Below are positions 49,796 through 62,208 of a stretch of 64,000 nucleotides of DNA, one piece after another. A program made the position numbers and the translations under genes. This DNA is from Maylandia zebra (taxonomy: Eukaryota; Chordata; Actinopteri; Cichliformes; Cichlidae), in NCBI RefSeq assembly GCF_041146795.1, contig NC_135172.1, positions 34,643,623 through 34,707,622 of the forward strand. The letters run 5' to 3'. The notes beneath the pieces are model-generated. The model saw only the letters and a program-made list of their open reading frames with translations. It was not told the origin of the DNA and did no database searches. Numbering within the stretch: the stretch's first letter is position 1; each line of letters begins with the position of its first letter.

Positions 49796-50720
49796 CATTT
49801 ATTGTGTGTCTTGTGCATTTGTCTTGTCTTCCTCCTCTCACCCCAACCAGTCGCAGTAGGTGGCTGCCTGAATCTGGTTCTACAGAAGGTTTGTTCCTGT
49901 TAAAAGGAAGGTTTTCCTTCCTACTATCTGCAAGTGCTTACTCATAGTCTCAGTCTGTCTGCTCTTCCTGGACTACAGCTTGACATTCAACACCATAATG
50001 CAGGGGTGTCAAACTCAAATACACAGTGGGCCAAAATTCAAAACTGGAACAAAGTCGCGGGCTAACATTAATATTTATTGAAATATATTTATTCCTCCAG
50101 ATATAAGAATGAATCTTTTCTTATGAACTCAAACACGTTTTGCTGAAAAACTGAATATGGAACAAGCAAAGCTTAATACTAAACAATATATATATTAGCT
50201 GTATAATACCAGTAGGCCAGCTCTAATAGTAATTTGGTATGGCTTCGCGGGCCAAATGTAATTAGGCTGCGGGCCAAATTTGGCCCACGGGCCAGAGTTT
50301 GACACCTATGCCATAATGCCAAACTGGACCACCCTCAGATTCTCCCTGTGAAATTCTCCTGGATCAAAGACTTGCTCACCAACTGGCATCAATCAGTCCG
50401 ATTCAGTGTGCTCTCCTACTCCCTGTGTGTTTGGCACGCAGGGGCCACAACTGAGAACAGGAAGGCACCAGGGGTGGCTGCCCTCTGCCACCCCTGGAGG
50501 CCATCACCAACTCCTCCTGTCTCAGGAAAACCAGGACCATCACAGGTGACCCCTTGCAACCTGCATACCACCTGTTTGACCCCCTGCCCTCTGGTTGGAG
50601 CTTCAGGTAAATCAGGTCCTACACCTCCAGCTTCTTTGTGCAGCACGCATATGTCAACCAGCATGCAGCCTGTTTCAGTTGCTCCTGCTTTTTTCTTCAT
50701 ACTTTAACTTTTATTAATTT
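49796..50720 (+). mobile_element. LINE fragments (3' UTR piece and L2-type relict)
   Basis: 49800-49955 matches the LINE 3' UTR at 2760-2900 (cttcctcctctcaccccaac). 49960-50700 contains degraded L2-type words (ctacagcttgacattcaaca, then ggatcaaagacttgctcacc). The L2 piece is split by the hAT MITE at 50001-50310. Confidence 0.6.
50001..50310. mobile_element. hAT-type MITE, 310 bp
   Basis: Ends CAGGGGTGTCAAACTC and GAGTTTGACACCTATG, with an exact 8-bp target duplication ccataatg (49993-50000 and 50311-50318), the hAT hallmark. It sits inside an L2 relict. Confidence 0.9.
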
Positions 50721-50875
50721 TTGTCTCTGTCTTTTACTTAGCAATAGAGTGGTAGTTTGTTTTAATAGCTTTCTCTTTAAAAAGGGATTCCTGCTGTCTA
50801 CTATTTATTTTTTATTCCGGCAGGTGTGGAACACACACACAATTTCATTGTACATGTGCAATGACAATACAGGGC

Positions 50876-50932
50876 TATTCTATTCTATTCTATTCTATTC
50901 TATTCTATTCTATTCTATTCTATTCTATGCTA
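50876..50932. repeat. (TATTC)n microsatellite
   Basis: About eleven pentamer units, at the 3' end of a LINE fragment and just upstream of the gene 4 promoter block. Confidence 0.9.
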
Positions 50933-50944
50933 TTATGGAAAGCT

Positions 50945-51147
50945 TGTGAAAACTTCTTTAACCACTAGATGGCATATGTCAGCTATTTCAGAAACCCATC
51001 TAAGAATGCTCCATCTGTGTTGATGGTCCAGCTCTACCCCTCCCTTCACATTATTATGGCATTAAATAACGCCTATTGTTCCCATCATTTTTTTTAAACC
51101 TGAGAAAATTTCCTGTCAAGACTCTATTTGGACAAACTAAAGCAAAG
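50945..51147 (+). promoter_or_regulatory. Conserved promoter block of gene 4
   Basis: Includes ccactagatggcat, agctatttcag, catctaagaatgctcc and, nearer the start, aatttcctgtcaag and aaagcaaagatg. The distal part is shared with 7065-7275 and gene 3, the proximal part with gene 2 (33540-33589). Confidence 0.6.
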
Positions 51148-54100
51148 ATGAGGAGACTTCAAAACCTGCTGTTCACCTTTTGCAGTAAGTTGTTTAAACT
51201 GGTAAATAACTAAAATATAAAGATCAAAGGCTGATGTAGACCAAGTAGTACATCTATCTCTTCTAGTAATTTAGAAGAACAGTAGGCCAAATGCTTTTTC
51301 AGTCTTGGTAATTTCGTTATACAGCATTAACATTGTTAGTATGAAATCTTGCATGATGACCACAAAGAAAATACACACACAAAAACGTTTCACATTCTTT
51401 TTCCAGTTGCTCTGAGGTGTGTGACCAGTGCAGTAGGGGTGATCCATGTAACTGGATATGTGGGGAGTGCGGTTAAAGTTTCCTGCTCCTATGATCAGGG
51501 TTACGAGTCTTATGAGAAGTACCTGTGTAAGAATGACTGTGGCAGCAATGATGATGTTCTTATTACAACATCAAATCCAGTGACAAGCAAATACAGGATC
51601 CATGATGACAAAACAGCACGAATCTTCACAACGAGCATCTCTGACCTTCGTTCTGTGGATACTGGGAAATACTGGTGTGGCGTGAGCAGAACTGGAAAAG
51701 ATATTTACACTGAAGTCGAGCTGAAATTAGTAAAAGGTAAATAAAGACTTCTTTTGCACACTGAAAGTGAGTTACAGTTAAAGATAAGGAATTCATAGAT
51801 AGTATCTGTTTGTTCAGCATTATCTGTTTCTCTGCTGTAAAATTTAAACTACTATATGAGCATCAAATGATGGAAAGCAGTCACAAGTTTAGAAATATAA
51901 ACTTGAGCTCAATATGAAATCCTTAAGTTATATATACAGCTGTTTAATGGGTGTAACATGTCTTCTGATGCTTTTACCCCTGTTGACAGACCACTGCTGT
52001 GATACTGTGACCAAAATTCTGAATTATCAGGGATATTCAGAATCCATTAGTTGTCCGTATGAGCATCAGTACCAGAACAGCCTGAAGTACATCTGCAGAG
52101 GAAACCGGCCCTCCACATGTCTTCAGCAGGCATTAATCACCTCTGACAACAAGGAAAATGGACGATTCAGACTTGATGATGATAAAATGTTAAAAAAATT
52201 TACAGTGAACATCACCAGTTTGAGCCAAGAGGATTCAGGGTATTACCTTTGTGGTGTCCGAAGAAACTTTGCCCATAATGTTTTCTCTGCAGTTCTGTTG
52301 GAAGTTGAGGGTGAGCAGTCAAAGCTACAGTGTATTTAATTACATCCGTTGAATATCTGATGATTCTGAAATAACCTTTTTCTTTCATTCATACAGAGTT
52401 CTGCTGTGTCAAATCAACTAAAATAAATGGTACTGTGGGACATCCACTAACTTTGCAGTGTCCTTATCCTTCACCACACCGGGATAACAGGAAGTTCCTC
52501 TGCAAAGGAGACCAGCACAACAGCTGCACAGATATGCTGAAGAATCAAAGCAGATTCACACTACAAGATGCTTCTTCCAGCACTTTCATTGTGATAATCT
52601 CAAAGCTGGAGGCAGCTGATGCTGGGACATACTGGTGTGGATCAGACTCACAGTGGAGAGTTGGAAACTACACCAAGATTCAGTTGTCAGGTATGTTATA
52701 CACTTTTGTACACACTATGATAATACAATAAATATATTTGTAGGATATGTGTTTGTTTGAGCTCCATTATGGAAATAGAGAGTAGGTGATCATTCAATTG
52801 TCTGAGGTTTGATCTAATAAAAACGGTTAGTCCAGTGCTCCCCACCCAAAGAATAAAATAAATAAATAAACAAAAACAAAAAAACAACAACAACTGAGCC
52901 TTACTACTGCTGGTAAATCACTACCAAAACTTTTTGCTGCCTCAGGACTGCGCTCTTCTGGACAGAGATCTCCGATGTTATTCCCGGGATCTGCTGGAGC
53001 CACTCGCCTAGCTTGGGAGTCACCACACCTAGGGCTCCGATTACCACGGGGACCACCGTTACCTTCACCCTCCACATCCTCTCGAGCTCTTCTCTGAGCC
53101 CTTTGTATTTCTCCAGCTTCTCGTGTTCCTTCTTCCTGATATTGCTGTCATTCGGGACCGCTACATCAATCACTACGGCCGTCTTCTTCTGTTTGTCTAC
53201 CACCACTATGTCCGGTTGGTTAGCCACCACCATTTTGTCCATCTGTATCTGGAAGTCCCACAGGATCTTAGCTCGGTCATTCTCCACCACCCTTGGGGGC
53301 ATCATTCGTTGTCTCATCCTGGACTGTGGTGCTGACACTCACCAGTCCCCGGCCCCCTTCCTTCCGCTTAGCGTACAGCCTCAGGGTGCTGGACTTGGGG
53401 TGAAACCCTCCATGCATGGTAAGGAGCTTTCTTGTCTTTATGTCAGTGGCTTCTATCTCCTCCTTTGGCCAGCCTATTACCCCAGCAGGGTACCTGATCA
53501 CAGGCAGGGCGTACGTGTTGATGGCCCGGATCTTGTTCTTACCATTCAGCTGACTCCTCAGGACTTGCCTGACCCTCTGCAGGTACTTGGTGGTTGCAGC
53601 TTTTCTAGCGGCCTCTTCATGGTTCCCATTCGCCTGCGGGATCCCCAGGTACTTGTAACTGTCCTCTATGTCTGCAATGTTGCCTTCTGGTAGTTCAATC
53701 TCCTCAGTTCTGACTACCTTCCCTCTCTTTGTTACCATCCGACTACACTTCTCCAGTCCGAACGACATTCCAATGTCATTGCTGTATATCCTGGTAGTGT
53801 GGATCAGTGAATCGATGTCTCGTTCACTCTTGACATACAGCTTGATGTCATCCATGTACAGGAAGTGGCTGACAACTGCTCCGTTCCGTAGTCGGTATCC
53901 GTAGCCAGTCTTGTTAATGATCTCACTGAGGGGGTTCAGGCCTATGCAGAACAGCAGTGGGGACAGAGCATCTCCTTGGTAGATCCCGCACTTGATGGTG
54001 ACTTGTGCTATGGGCTTGGAGTTGGCCTCTAGTGTTGTGCGCCACATCCCCATTGAGTTCCTGATGAAGGCTCTTAGGGTCCCATTGATCTTGTACAATT

Positions 54101-57100
54101 CTAGGCATTCCAGTATCCAGCTGTGGGGCATTGAGTCATAGGCCTTCTTGTAATCAATCCAGGCAGTGCACAGGTTGGTCAGTCTGGTCTTGCAGTCTCG
54201 GCTGACTGTTCTGTCTACCAGTAGCTGGTGTTTTGCGCCTCTGGTATTCTTGCCAATTCCTTTCTGTGCCCCGCCCATGTATTGACCCATGTGCCTGTTC
54301 ATCTTAGCCGATATGATGCCTGACAGGAGCTTCCATGTGGTACTGAGGCAGGTTATTGGTCGGTAGTTGGAGGGGACCGGTCCCTTCTTGGGGTCCTTGG
54401 GGATCAGGACCGTCCGACCTTCGGTTAGCCATTCCGGGTGTCTCTCGTTAACTAGCAGCTGGTTCATTTGTGCTGCCAGACGCTCATGGAGTGCAGTCAG
54501 CTTCTTTAGCCAGTAGGTGTGAACCATGTCGGGCCCTGGTGCTGTCCAACTCTTCATACTGGAGACCCTTTCTTGGATATCTGCCACTGTGATGGTTACT
54601 GGACCCTGTTCAGGGAGGTCGCTATGGTCTGCCCTCAGATCCACTAGCCACTGGGTTGCGTCCTTCTCCCATATGCTCTTCCAGTATTGCTCCGTCTCCA
54701 GCCTTGGTGGTGCTGTTCTCTTATTATTATTGTTCCCTTGCCACTGAGAGTACACCTTTGCTGGTTCTGTGGAGAACAGCTGGTTTATTCTCCTGCCTTC
54801 TATCTCTCTGGTGTACCTCCTCAAGCGGCTGGCCAAGGCTGTGAGTCTTATGCACCTTCTTTGTCGCACCTTTCTGCAACTCCATTAGTTGGCTAACCTC
54901 CCTCCGTGCTACTTTGATCTTGCTTTCTAGCCTCCTTCTCCATGGAGGGTACGGCCCCTTGTGGCTGTTCAACTTGTAGCCAAGCATCTCACTGATCACT
55001 GCTGCCGTATTGTAGATCAGCTTGTTAGTGTCGGTAATCGTGGTTGTAGGTATTGTCCGTAGTGCTGCATTAACATCATCTAGCAGACCTTCTGAGGGTA
55101 CTTCACGTAATCTTGGTAACCGGCTGTGGGGGATCCAGGTTTTAAGCTTGGCCATGATCCTATTTTTCAGGTCAGTTCCTCTGGCACTCAACGATCCTTC
55201 TCCTATCGCACTTGGGGCTATGTACCCACTCTCGGGTGGGGGTGATGATATCTCCCCCCCTGACCTGGCGTCCTGACTCCTCCTGTCGCAAAACAGTTGT
55301 CAAGCTCTAAAAAGTACTGAAATAGTTCAGCTGATGCCATTTTGTAAAGGCAGAGAATTCAGAAACACATCATCTCTAAAAATGAGGTTCATACATTCTA
55401 TAAATTCAAGTTTCATTCTATATATTCAAGTTTCACTCTATATATTCAAGTTTCATTCTATATATACAAGTTTCATTCTATATATTCAACAGATCATTCT
55501 ATATATTCAAGTTTCATTCTATATATTCAACAGATCATTCTATATATTCAAGTTTCATTCTATATATTCAAGTTTCATTCTATATATTCAAGTTTCATTC
55601 TATATATTCAAGTTTCATTCTATATATTCAACAGATCATTCTATATATTCAAGTTTCATTCTATATATTCAAGTTTCATTCTATATATTCAAGTTTCATT
55701 CTATATATTCAAAAGATCATTCTATATATTCAAGTTTCATTCTATATATTCAAGTTTCATTCTATATATTCAAAAGATCATTCTATATATTCAAGTTTCA
55801 TTCTATATATTCAAGTTTCATTCTATATATTCAACAGATCATTCTATATATTCAAGTTTCATTCTATATATTCAACAGATCATTCTATATATTCAAGTTT
55901 CATTGTATATATTCAAGTTTCATTGTATATATTCAAGTTTCATTCTATATATTCAAAAGATCATTGTATATATTCAAGTTTCATTGTATATATTCAAGTT
56001 TCATTCTATATATTCAAGTTTCATTGTATATATTCAAGTTTCATTCTATATATTCAAAAGATCATTCTATATATTCAAGTTTCATTCTATATATTCAAGT
56101 TTCATTCTATATATTCAACAGATCATTCTATATATTCAAGTTTCATTCTATATATTCAACAGATCATTCTATATATTCAAGTTTCATTGTATATATTCAA
56201 GTTTCATTGTATATATTCAAGTTTCATTCTATATATTCAAAAGATCATTGTATATATTCAAGTTTCATTGTATATATTCAAGTTTCATTCTATATATGCA
56301 GAAGATCATTCTATATATTCAGACTTTGGTTGGAATATATATATATAATATTTTCCTAAAGGGCATTCCATTATATATACTTTGTTAGAGTGTCAGTTTA
56401 GGACATTTGGATTGAAAAATAGAGCAGTGAAAAGTAAAAGGGCCATAATACACAGATATGTGTAATGTGTAAACAGCCAAGCACTCGCCTTTGACGGATA
56501 TCCTTCAGAGAAGCCAAGAAAATCAATTTCCTTCCCTTACCTGCAGTATTGCTGGATAGTCTGTCACAGTGAGCCCCCTGCTGGTGATGTATTAGTGTAA
56601 CATTGATTATAAGAGTAGGACTAGAAGGTTATCCACATTGTGGTTATTTCCTAACAAACTGTCAGTCACAGGTTGTAAATAAATGAGTGCTCAGAGTCCT
56701 TGTTTGCATAAGTAGTTCCTTTGTGTATCTGGTTTAAAAACACCTACATGGCAAAAAACCCTGTGTGATTGGACTTTTTATAGTTTTGTACTACTCTCGC
56801 TAAAAAAAATCATGGTAATGACACCATTCACCTCTATGTAGCTGTGTTTTTAAGCAGTTATGCTGAACTGTTAATCAACTAATTAGTGCAGAGGTTGTTC
56901 TGTACAATAAGTTTCTTTGACAAACTGCTTTCATTGTATGGGCTTGGTTGGCTCAATAATTGATAGTTTCTGTTTACAGTTTTTCCCAAATGCTAAAACA
57001 CATTTCACAAACGTTACCACCATGTTCCCCAATGTCCAAACACAACACCCTTCTCTAAAGCTACATAAACACAACCACACCTTCCCACTGCAAAACTCAA

Positions 57101-60100
57101 ACTCCCACACCAAGAGAGCAGCTCGAAGCTGTCAAAACTGTAAACACTATACACAGCATTACACACTACAGCAAAACAATTGAAAACACAATGCTCAATT
57201 TGTGAGAAGGTTCTTTGTTTCATAACTGCCAATGCATATTTTAGAAACTATACAGTAACAGATCGTCGTAGATCTCTGCAGAGGATTAGGCATTTAGATT
57301 TGTGAGTTTCATATGAGTAGTATAAATCTATAGAAAATCCTGCATGTACGTACACTACTGTAACACAACTCAATGCAAAAACAGAATCTAATGCACACAA
57401 CAGTAATCTTGAAAACATGAACAGGGTGTGAAGTTTTTTTATTTACGTTATTCACACCACACACACACCACAATCACTGTGCGGCATCATGTCGCTGAGC
57501 TGTTGCTCGCATCTCGTCCGTAATGATGGTGCGAGGTTGTCTTGCTCTCCCTCCTGGACCTTCTCCTCTCCCATGTTGGCCTTCTCCTCTTCCTCGTTGG
57601 TCGCTCCTCTTCCTCCTCTCATTTGAACTCCTCTTCCTCATTGGCCTGCTCCTCTTCTTCCAGGGCCAGCTCTTCTCCCTCCTCTGCATCAAATTCCTCT
57701 TCCCCTGACTCTGCCTTCATCCATTGTGTTTGTTTGGAATCTTCAGCATACTGTGCACTCTGAACTTGCTTTTACATGTGGGTACAGCATTAGCAACAAG
57801 TGTCTTCAATTTTGAGTCATTGTGTGTAGTGACTGACGCCAGGTGTGTTCCCTGTGTTCAAAGATTGGTGACTGTGGCAAGCATTTTGCATCACATGGGC
57901 TTTCATTTGAGAATATGAGCAGAGTTGTTTTGCAACATGTGTTTTAGCAAGGAAAAATGTGTTTAGATTTATGAGTACAGAGGGTTGTGTTTTGTGAATT
58001 GTGTCTTCATGTGACATGTGTTTATGGTACTGGAATATGGTGGCTACATTTAGTAAATGTGTTTAGACTACTGGTCATTTGGGTTACAGGATTGGCTTTT
58101 GTGTTTTAGCATTTGAGAAAAACTGTAATGATGAGTAAAGAAAGGTGGCATCAAAAGTAATGAAAAATAGAGTATTTACACCAACAGGATTTGCAAGGTT
58201 TTGGGTTATTTATTTATTTACTTTAAACTGTGAGCGAAAAATGTTGCAGACTTCTTTTGCAGTCATTGCTTTTATCCTCACAAGGGCATGTATCTAGTAA
58301 GGGTCCCCAGGCTAGATCCCCACATGCTACCTAAGCTTACCTCGGAATATGACACAATTGAATCCATATCCCAAAAAGTTGATTCTGTTCATTTGGATAT
58401 TGCAGAGGATCAAATAATTATTTTCCCCACTCTATATTTCACATGTTATAAGTAGATTTGACCTGCTACATACTAAAGATAATAATGAAATTCTTTCTAC
58501 ATAATGAGACAGGAAGGAAAGAGTGAGCGGCACGTGATACATTTTTAGTTTATCATCTCCTGCCATTGTATTAAAGTCTGTGTTAAAACAAAGTTGCTAA
58601 GAGCACTTATAGTTATTTTCTCTTGCAGTCTTTCCACAGAGCACTCTGGGGAAAAAAAACACAGGTAAATAACTTAAAGATATATTATATATGTATGACT
58701 GTCAATGTGTACTTCTGTGTTATGAGAACAATAGTTTTTTGTTTGTTTGTTTTTCAGCACTCTATGTGATACCCCCTGTACTGCTTTTGATATGTATCCT
58801 CGTTCTTGTTTATAAGTACAGACGTTCCAGGATTGAAGGTATCTTTTATATTCATATGCACAGAGAGACCCTTACACTCAAATGTGCATGCAAATACAGC
58901 ATAACCATATTTAATGCTGTGTGTTTTCAGAAGCTGTTCTCTCCCTGCGGAGAAATGCATCTAGGAAAAAGAGTTCAAAGAAGGTGATTGGTGCAGCACA
59001 AAGTGAAGTAAGAAAACTAAAGTGTAAAGTCTTAATAGAGAAGTATGTTTGTCTCACACTCAATTATGAATATTTAGGATTAAAAAAATAACTGATTTTT
59101 TACTGTTTGTTAGGTTTAATATGCAAGATTAGTTTGGAATGTGGGACAATTGGAATTTAATTGGATCTCCCATTTGGATTTGTTATGTCTACATTCATTT
59201 ACAGATGAGGACACAATTATTAGCCCCACCCTATGAAAATGAATGTTTTTGTAAAATATTTTCACAGGTGTTTTTTTTTTTTTTTTTTAAACAGAACAAG
59301 TGATTTTCAACACAGCATTTCTAAACAAACTAATTTGCACACTTTCACAGAAACATTTGGGGGAAATAATACCAGAATCAATGCAGTGTTTCTGATGTTT
59401 ATAAGACAACTATAGTGGCAGCCTAACAGAAACTTTCCTGACTTCAGCCAATGTGACCATTGAATTGCTTCTCTGTTCATTATTTATTGTCCCTCTAGTG
59501 TCCACTGGGTGGCGACATTTTTCCACACAAGACAGCACCTGTGACTATCACAGTCAGTATAATAAGCCCTATTAAAACTGACCTTTTTCATTCAGCCACA
59601 GCACTGCTGCTATGCAAGGATGTGGTTAAAACTTTGGGTTATGTTCCAGTTTACAAACAGTTCAAAAACTTCAGCAAATCTGTTTAAACTTGAGAAAAAT
59701 ACTTTTAGATGTAGAAAGTTATTACAGGATTTTAAAATGTCAAGAACTGGAGTGAAATCAGTAAATTCAATGAAAGTGACACATTATGGAACAAGCCTGG
59801 GAGAGGTAGGAAAGAAACAATCTCAAGGACAGACGTGTACATAGGGCTGGGTATCGTCACTGATTTCTAGAATCGATTCGATTCCAATTCCTAAGGTCCT
59901 TATTTGATTTGATCCAAGATTCGATTTGAACCACGACTCGATTCGATGGGAAATTTTGCCTCAGACAGTCAGACATATACATATACAATATACAATATAC
60001 AATAGACATATGCAAATTTTATTTTTATATCTATAAAAATATGGATAAGTGATCACACTTATCCATATTTTTATATCTATAAAAATAAAATTGACACTTG

Positions 60101-61357
60101 TGAAACTTTATCAAAGGTGTAAGCATCACAGCAGATGCCATATGTGTCAAAGTAACTGAGGATAAAACACAGAAAACCTTGAAGGAGATTTTCCTGGCCT
60201 GGCTTTTTATAGCAGATAACCTTAAAAATATTCTGCAGTAGAACAAAAACTGAAGAAAACCATGACTCAACATATGAACATTACCTGATGCTGCTGAAGT
60301 GAAGCAGAGCAAAGTTACAGAGGCTCTATTAGAGACACAGCTAAGTATTTTTCAATTTTGCATAATTTGATAAAGTTTACATTTCTTCAGTATTGACCAC
60401 CAGAAGTGAGGCTTTTTTGTCAGAAGTAATTTAGAAAAATAAATAAATAAAAAAACAGCAGCCGACAGCACTGTACACAACGGTGGGTAATTAGCAAGCA
60501 AATAATGCAAAAAGCAGATATTTGAGATGGGAAACTGTTCTTGAAATATACTGAGAGAGAGAGAGAGAGAGCTGTGCTTGAAGTGTGATTTTATCGTGGT
60601 GGAGACAAAGTAAGAGGGAATTCATGACGTTCATGTGAAGCGAAAATCTGAAGCCAGTTTGCATCTTGTTTTGCTCCTGGTTCCGTCAATTTTGGTTGGA
60701 GAGAGACAAAAACCTGCAGTTTCAGAATGTAGCACAAAAAAAGACATAAACACAAAGCGCAGACCCGACGCATCGGAATCAGTGAGCTGTCGGCTTTCAG
60801 CAGCATGTACGTGCCATCGGGTGAGAAAGCCGACATCTCACTGATTCTGATGCGTCGGCGGGTCCTTAACGTCTTTGTGCAGAATCTGTGTACCTGCTCT
60901 CATTTACTGTTTTAGCTGTTTGGTGGTTGTCGAAATTTTTCTGAGGTTCAACCTGAGATTCTGGCGTTTCGGGCAAAATAAATTTATACTTAAAAATTGA
61001 TTCAGGATTTTAATGAATCAATATCGCCTTATTCAAGCTAGAATCGACTTTAATTGGAAAAATTATAATCAAAACCCACCCCTACGTCTACACTACAACT
61101 TGACTCACTGTTAAGGTGTACAACCATAAGGAAATACTTCTACTGGCTTTAGTGTAATTGTAGAACATTTCTAAATGTGTCCACAACTCATTTCTCTGCA
61201 ACACGTGTCATTCATTTGTTCTGTTTAATGTGTCTTGATTCTTTTTTAGATTTATAAAAATCAAGGTGTGGTGACCTCCAATGACCAAAGCACCAGTAAC
61301 GTCTATGAAGAAGTAGATGTAGAAGTACACTACGAAAACTTGACCGCAAGTGAATAA
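51148..61357 (+). CDS. CD300/CMRF35-like (pIgR-like) receptor gene 4, possibly chimeric
   Basis: Exons: 51148-51184 (MRRLQNLLFTFC), 51407-51736, 51990-52310, 52397-52690 (three Ig V-type domains), then 58629-58664 (12-aa stalk), 58758-58838 (transmembrane), 58931-59007 and 61250-61357 (tail). Phases match throughout and give 427 aa. The first two Ig exons are very close to those of gene 3. The tail has YKN and HYENL; VHYENL fits the ITIM pattern (V-x-Y-x-x-L), unlike genes 1 and 2. A TAA at 61355 stops the protein just before a conserved IYCNENFHKPN, which remains as 3' UTR. The 5.9-kb gap between the third Ig exon and the stalk holds a LINE, a minisatellite, a gene-end-like flank (56.4-56.6 kb) and a Tc1-type element. 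Two halves from different copies is therefore a real alternative to one intact gene. Confidence 0.65.
52855..55280 (-). mobile_element. R4/Dong-like LINE with restriction-like endonuclease
   Basis: Minus-strand frames 55191-54727, 54869-53277 and 53338-52904 cover one protein with frameshifts. The 530-codon middle frame has the reverse-transcriptase boxes APGPDMVHTYWLKKL, NYRPITCLSTTWKLL, DALSPLLFCIGLNPL and YMDD in FLYMDDIKLYV, then KYLGIPQANGNHEEAA. The C-terminal frame has a PD-(D/E)xK-type nuclease motif in NQPDIVVVDKQ...VIDVAVP. That combination marks site-selective LINEs of the R2/R4 group. The N-terminus and true 5' end are not resolved. It interrupts gene 4 and lies antisense to it. 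Confidence 0.8.
55388..56330. repeat. 20/21-bp minisatellite, about 46 units
   Basis: Units attcaagtttcattctatat (20 bp), interspersed with a 21-bp variant that has attcaacagatc or attcaaaagatc, and single-base ctat/gtat variants. Neither unit has a stop in any plus frame, so all three frames stay open for about 1 kb (up to 341 codons). These are not genes. It begins about 110 bp after the LINE. Confidence 0.95.
56375..56610 (+). repeat. Receptor-gene 3' flank copy inside gene 4
   Basis: ctttgttagagtgtcagttt to gtgaaaagtaaaa (56378-56440) matches 62905-62970, behind the gene 4 tail exons; 56490-56600 (ccttcagagaagccaagaaa, ccccctgctggtgatg) matches flanks behind genes 1, 2 and 3. In the other copies this block follows the last exon. 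Confidence 0.7.
56977..58125 (-). mobile_element. Tc1/mariner (IS630)-type element, internally deleted
   Basis: Ends cagtttttcccaaatgctaa and ttagcatttgagaaaaactg are inverted repeats, flanked by TA on both sides (56975-56976, 58126-58127). Minus-strand frame 57692-57474 reads RARQPRTIITDEMRAT behind an Arg/Gly/Glu-rich stretch, the N-terminal part of a fish transposase family. The catalytic part is absent, so the copy cannot move by itself. Confidence 0.75.
60016..60091. repeat. AT-rich 36-bp-arm palindrome
   Basis: Arms 60016-60051 and 60056-60091 are inverted repeats with about three mismatches in the middle of each arm; the centre is gtgatcac. Confidence 0.85.
60762..60864. repeat. GC-rich hairpin with ~38-bp arms
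   Basis: gacccgacgcatcggaatca onward to ggctttc (60798) pairs with gaaagccgac (60824) to gcgggtcc (60864), with small internal differences and a 25-nt loop. Part of the hAT-type element. Confidence 0.8.
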
Positions 61358-61398
61358 ATCTACTGCAATGAAAATTTCCATAAACCCAACAGAAGATA

Positions 61399-62150
61399 CA
61401 GTTCAGTCCACAAATATTTGGACAGAGACAACTATTTTCTCATTTTGGTTCTTCAAATGAAACAACTCAGATGCAGCTGAAGAGACTCAAAAGTAATTGG
61501 ACAAATTAAATAGGTGAAAATAAAATGTTAATTTCTAATACATGATTGAAACCCTTTGCTGGCAATTACACCCCCAAGTCTTGAACTCATGGACATCACC
61601 AGGTGCTGGGTTTCCTTCTTTTAGTCTTTAACAAATAAAATGCACGCCCACTTGGGTTAAGATCAGGTCACCCACTTGGCCATTCAAAAATATTCCACAT
61701 CTTTGGTTTAATAAACTCCTGGGTTGCTTTGTCTGTATGTTTTGGGTCATTGTCCATTTGTACAAGTCCATCTGCCCAATCAATTTGACTGCATTTGGCC
61801 TGATTTGAGCAGACAGTATGTCTGAACACCTCAGAATTCATTTGGCTGCTTCTGTCCTGTGTCACATCATTAATAAACACTAGTGTCCCAGTGCCACTGG
61901 CAGTCATGCACGCCCAAGCACACTGCCTCTGCCGTGTTTTACAGAAGATGTGGAATGCTTTGGATCATAAGCCATTCCACGCCAGCGTAGACTTGGATAT
62001 CGATACACCTACATCCTGGAGAGTGCTGTCACTTGGTTGGCTGTTGTAAAAGGGTTTCTCTTCACCATGAAATGATTCTGCGATCATCTACCAAAGTTGT
62101 CTTCCATGGACATCCAGGTCTTCTTGCGTTGCTGAGTTTACCAGCGCTTG

Positions 62151-62208
<58 letters not shown>

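Larger units (their letters stand above)
59842..61084. mobile_element. hAT-type non-autonomous element, 1243 bp
   Basis: Ends TAGGGCTGGGTAT and the inverse AAACCCACCCCTA, flanked by cgtgtaca (59834-59841) and cgtctaca (61085-61092), an 8-bp duplication with one mismatch. It contains two large hairpins and an (AG)n tract but no transposase frame. It lies in the last intron of gene 4. Confidence 0.75.

Noticed and set aside
55388-56330. CRISPR-like look of regularly spaced repeats
   Set aside because: Units are contiguous with no unique spacers, and the genome is eukaryotic.
55334-56388. Three overlapping plus-strand open frames of 141-341 codons
   Set aside because: They are translations of the 20/21-bp minisatellite in all three frames, with no start context, splice or domain evidence.
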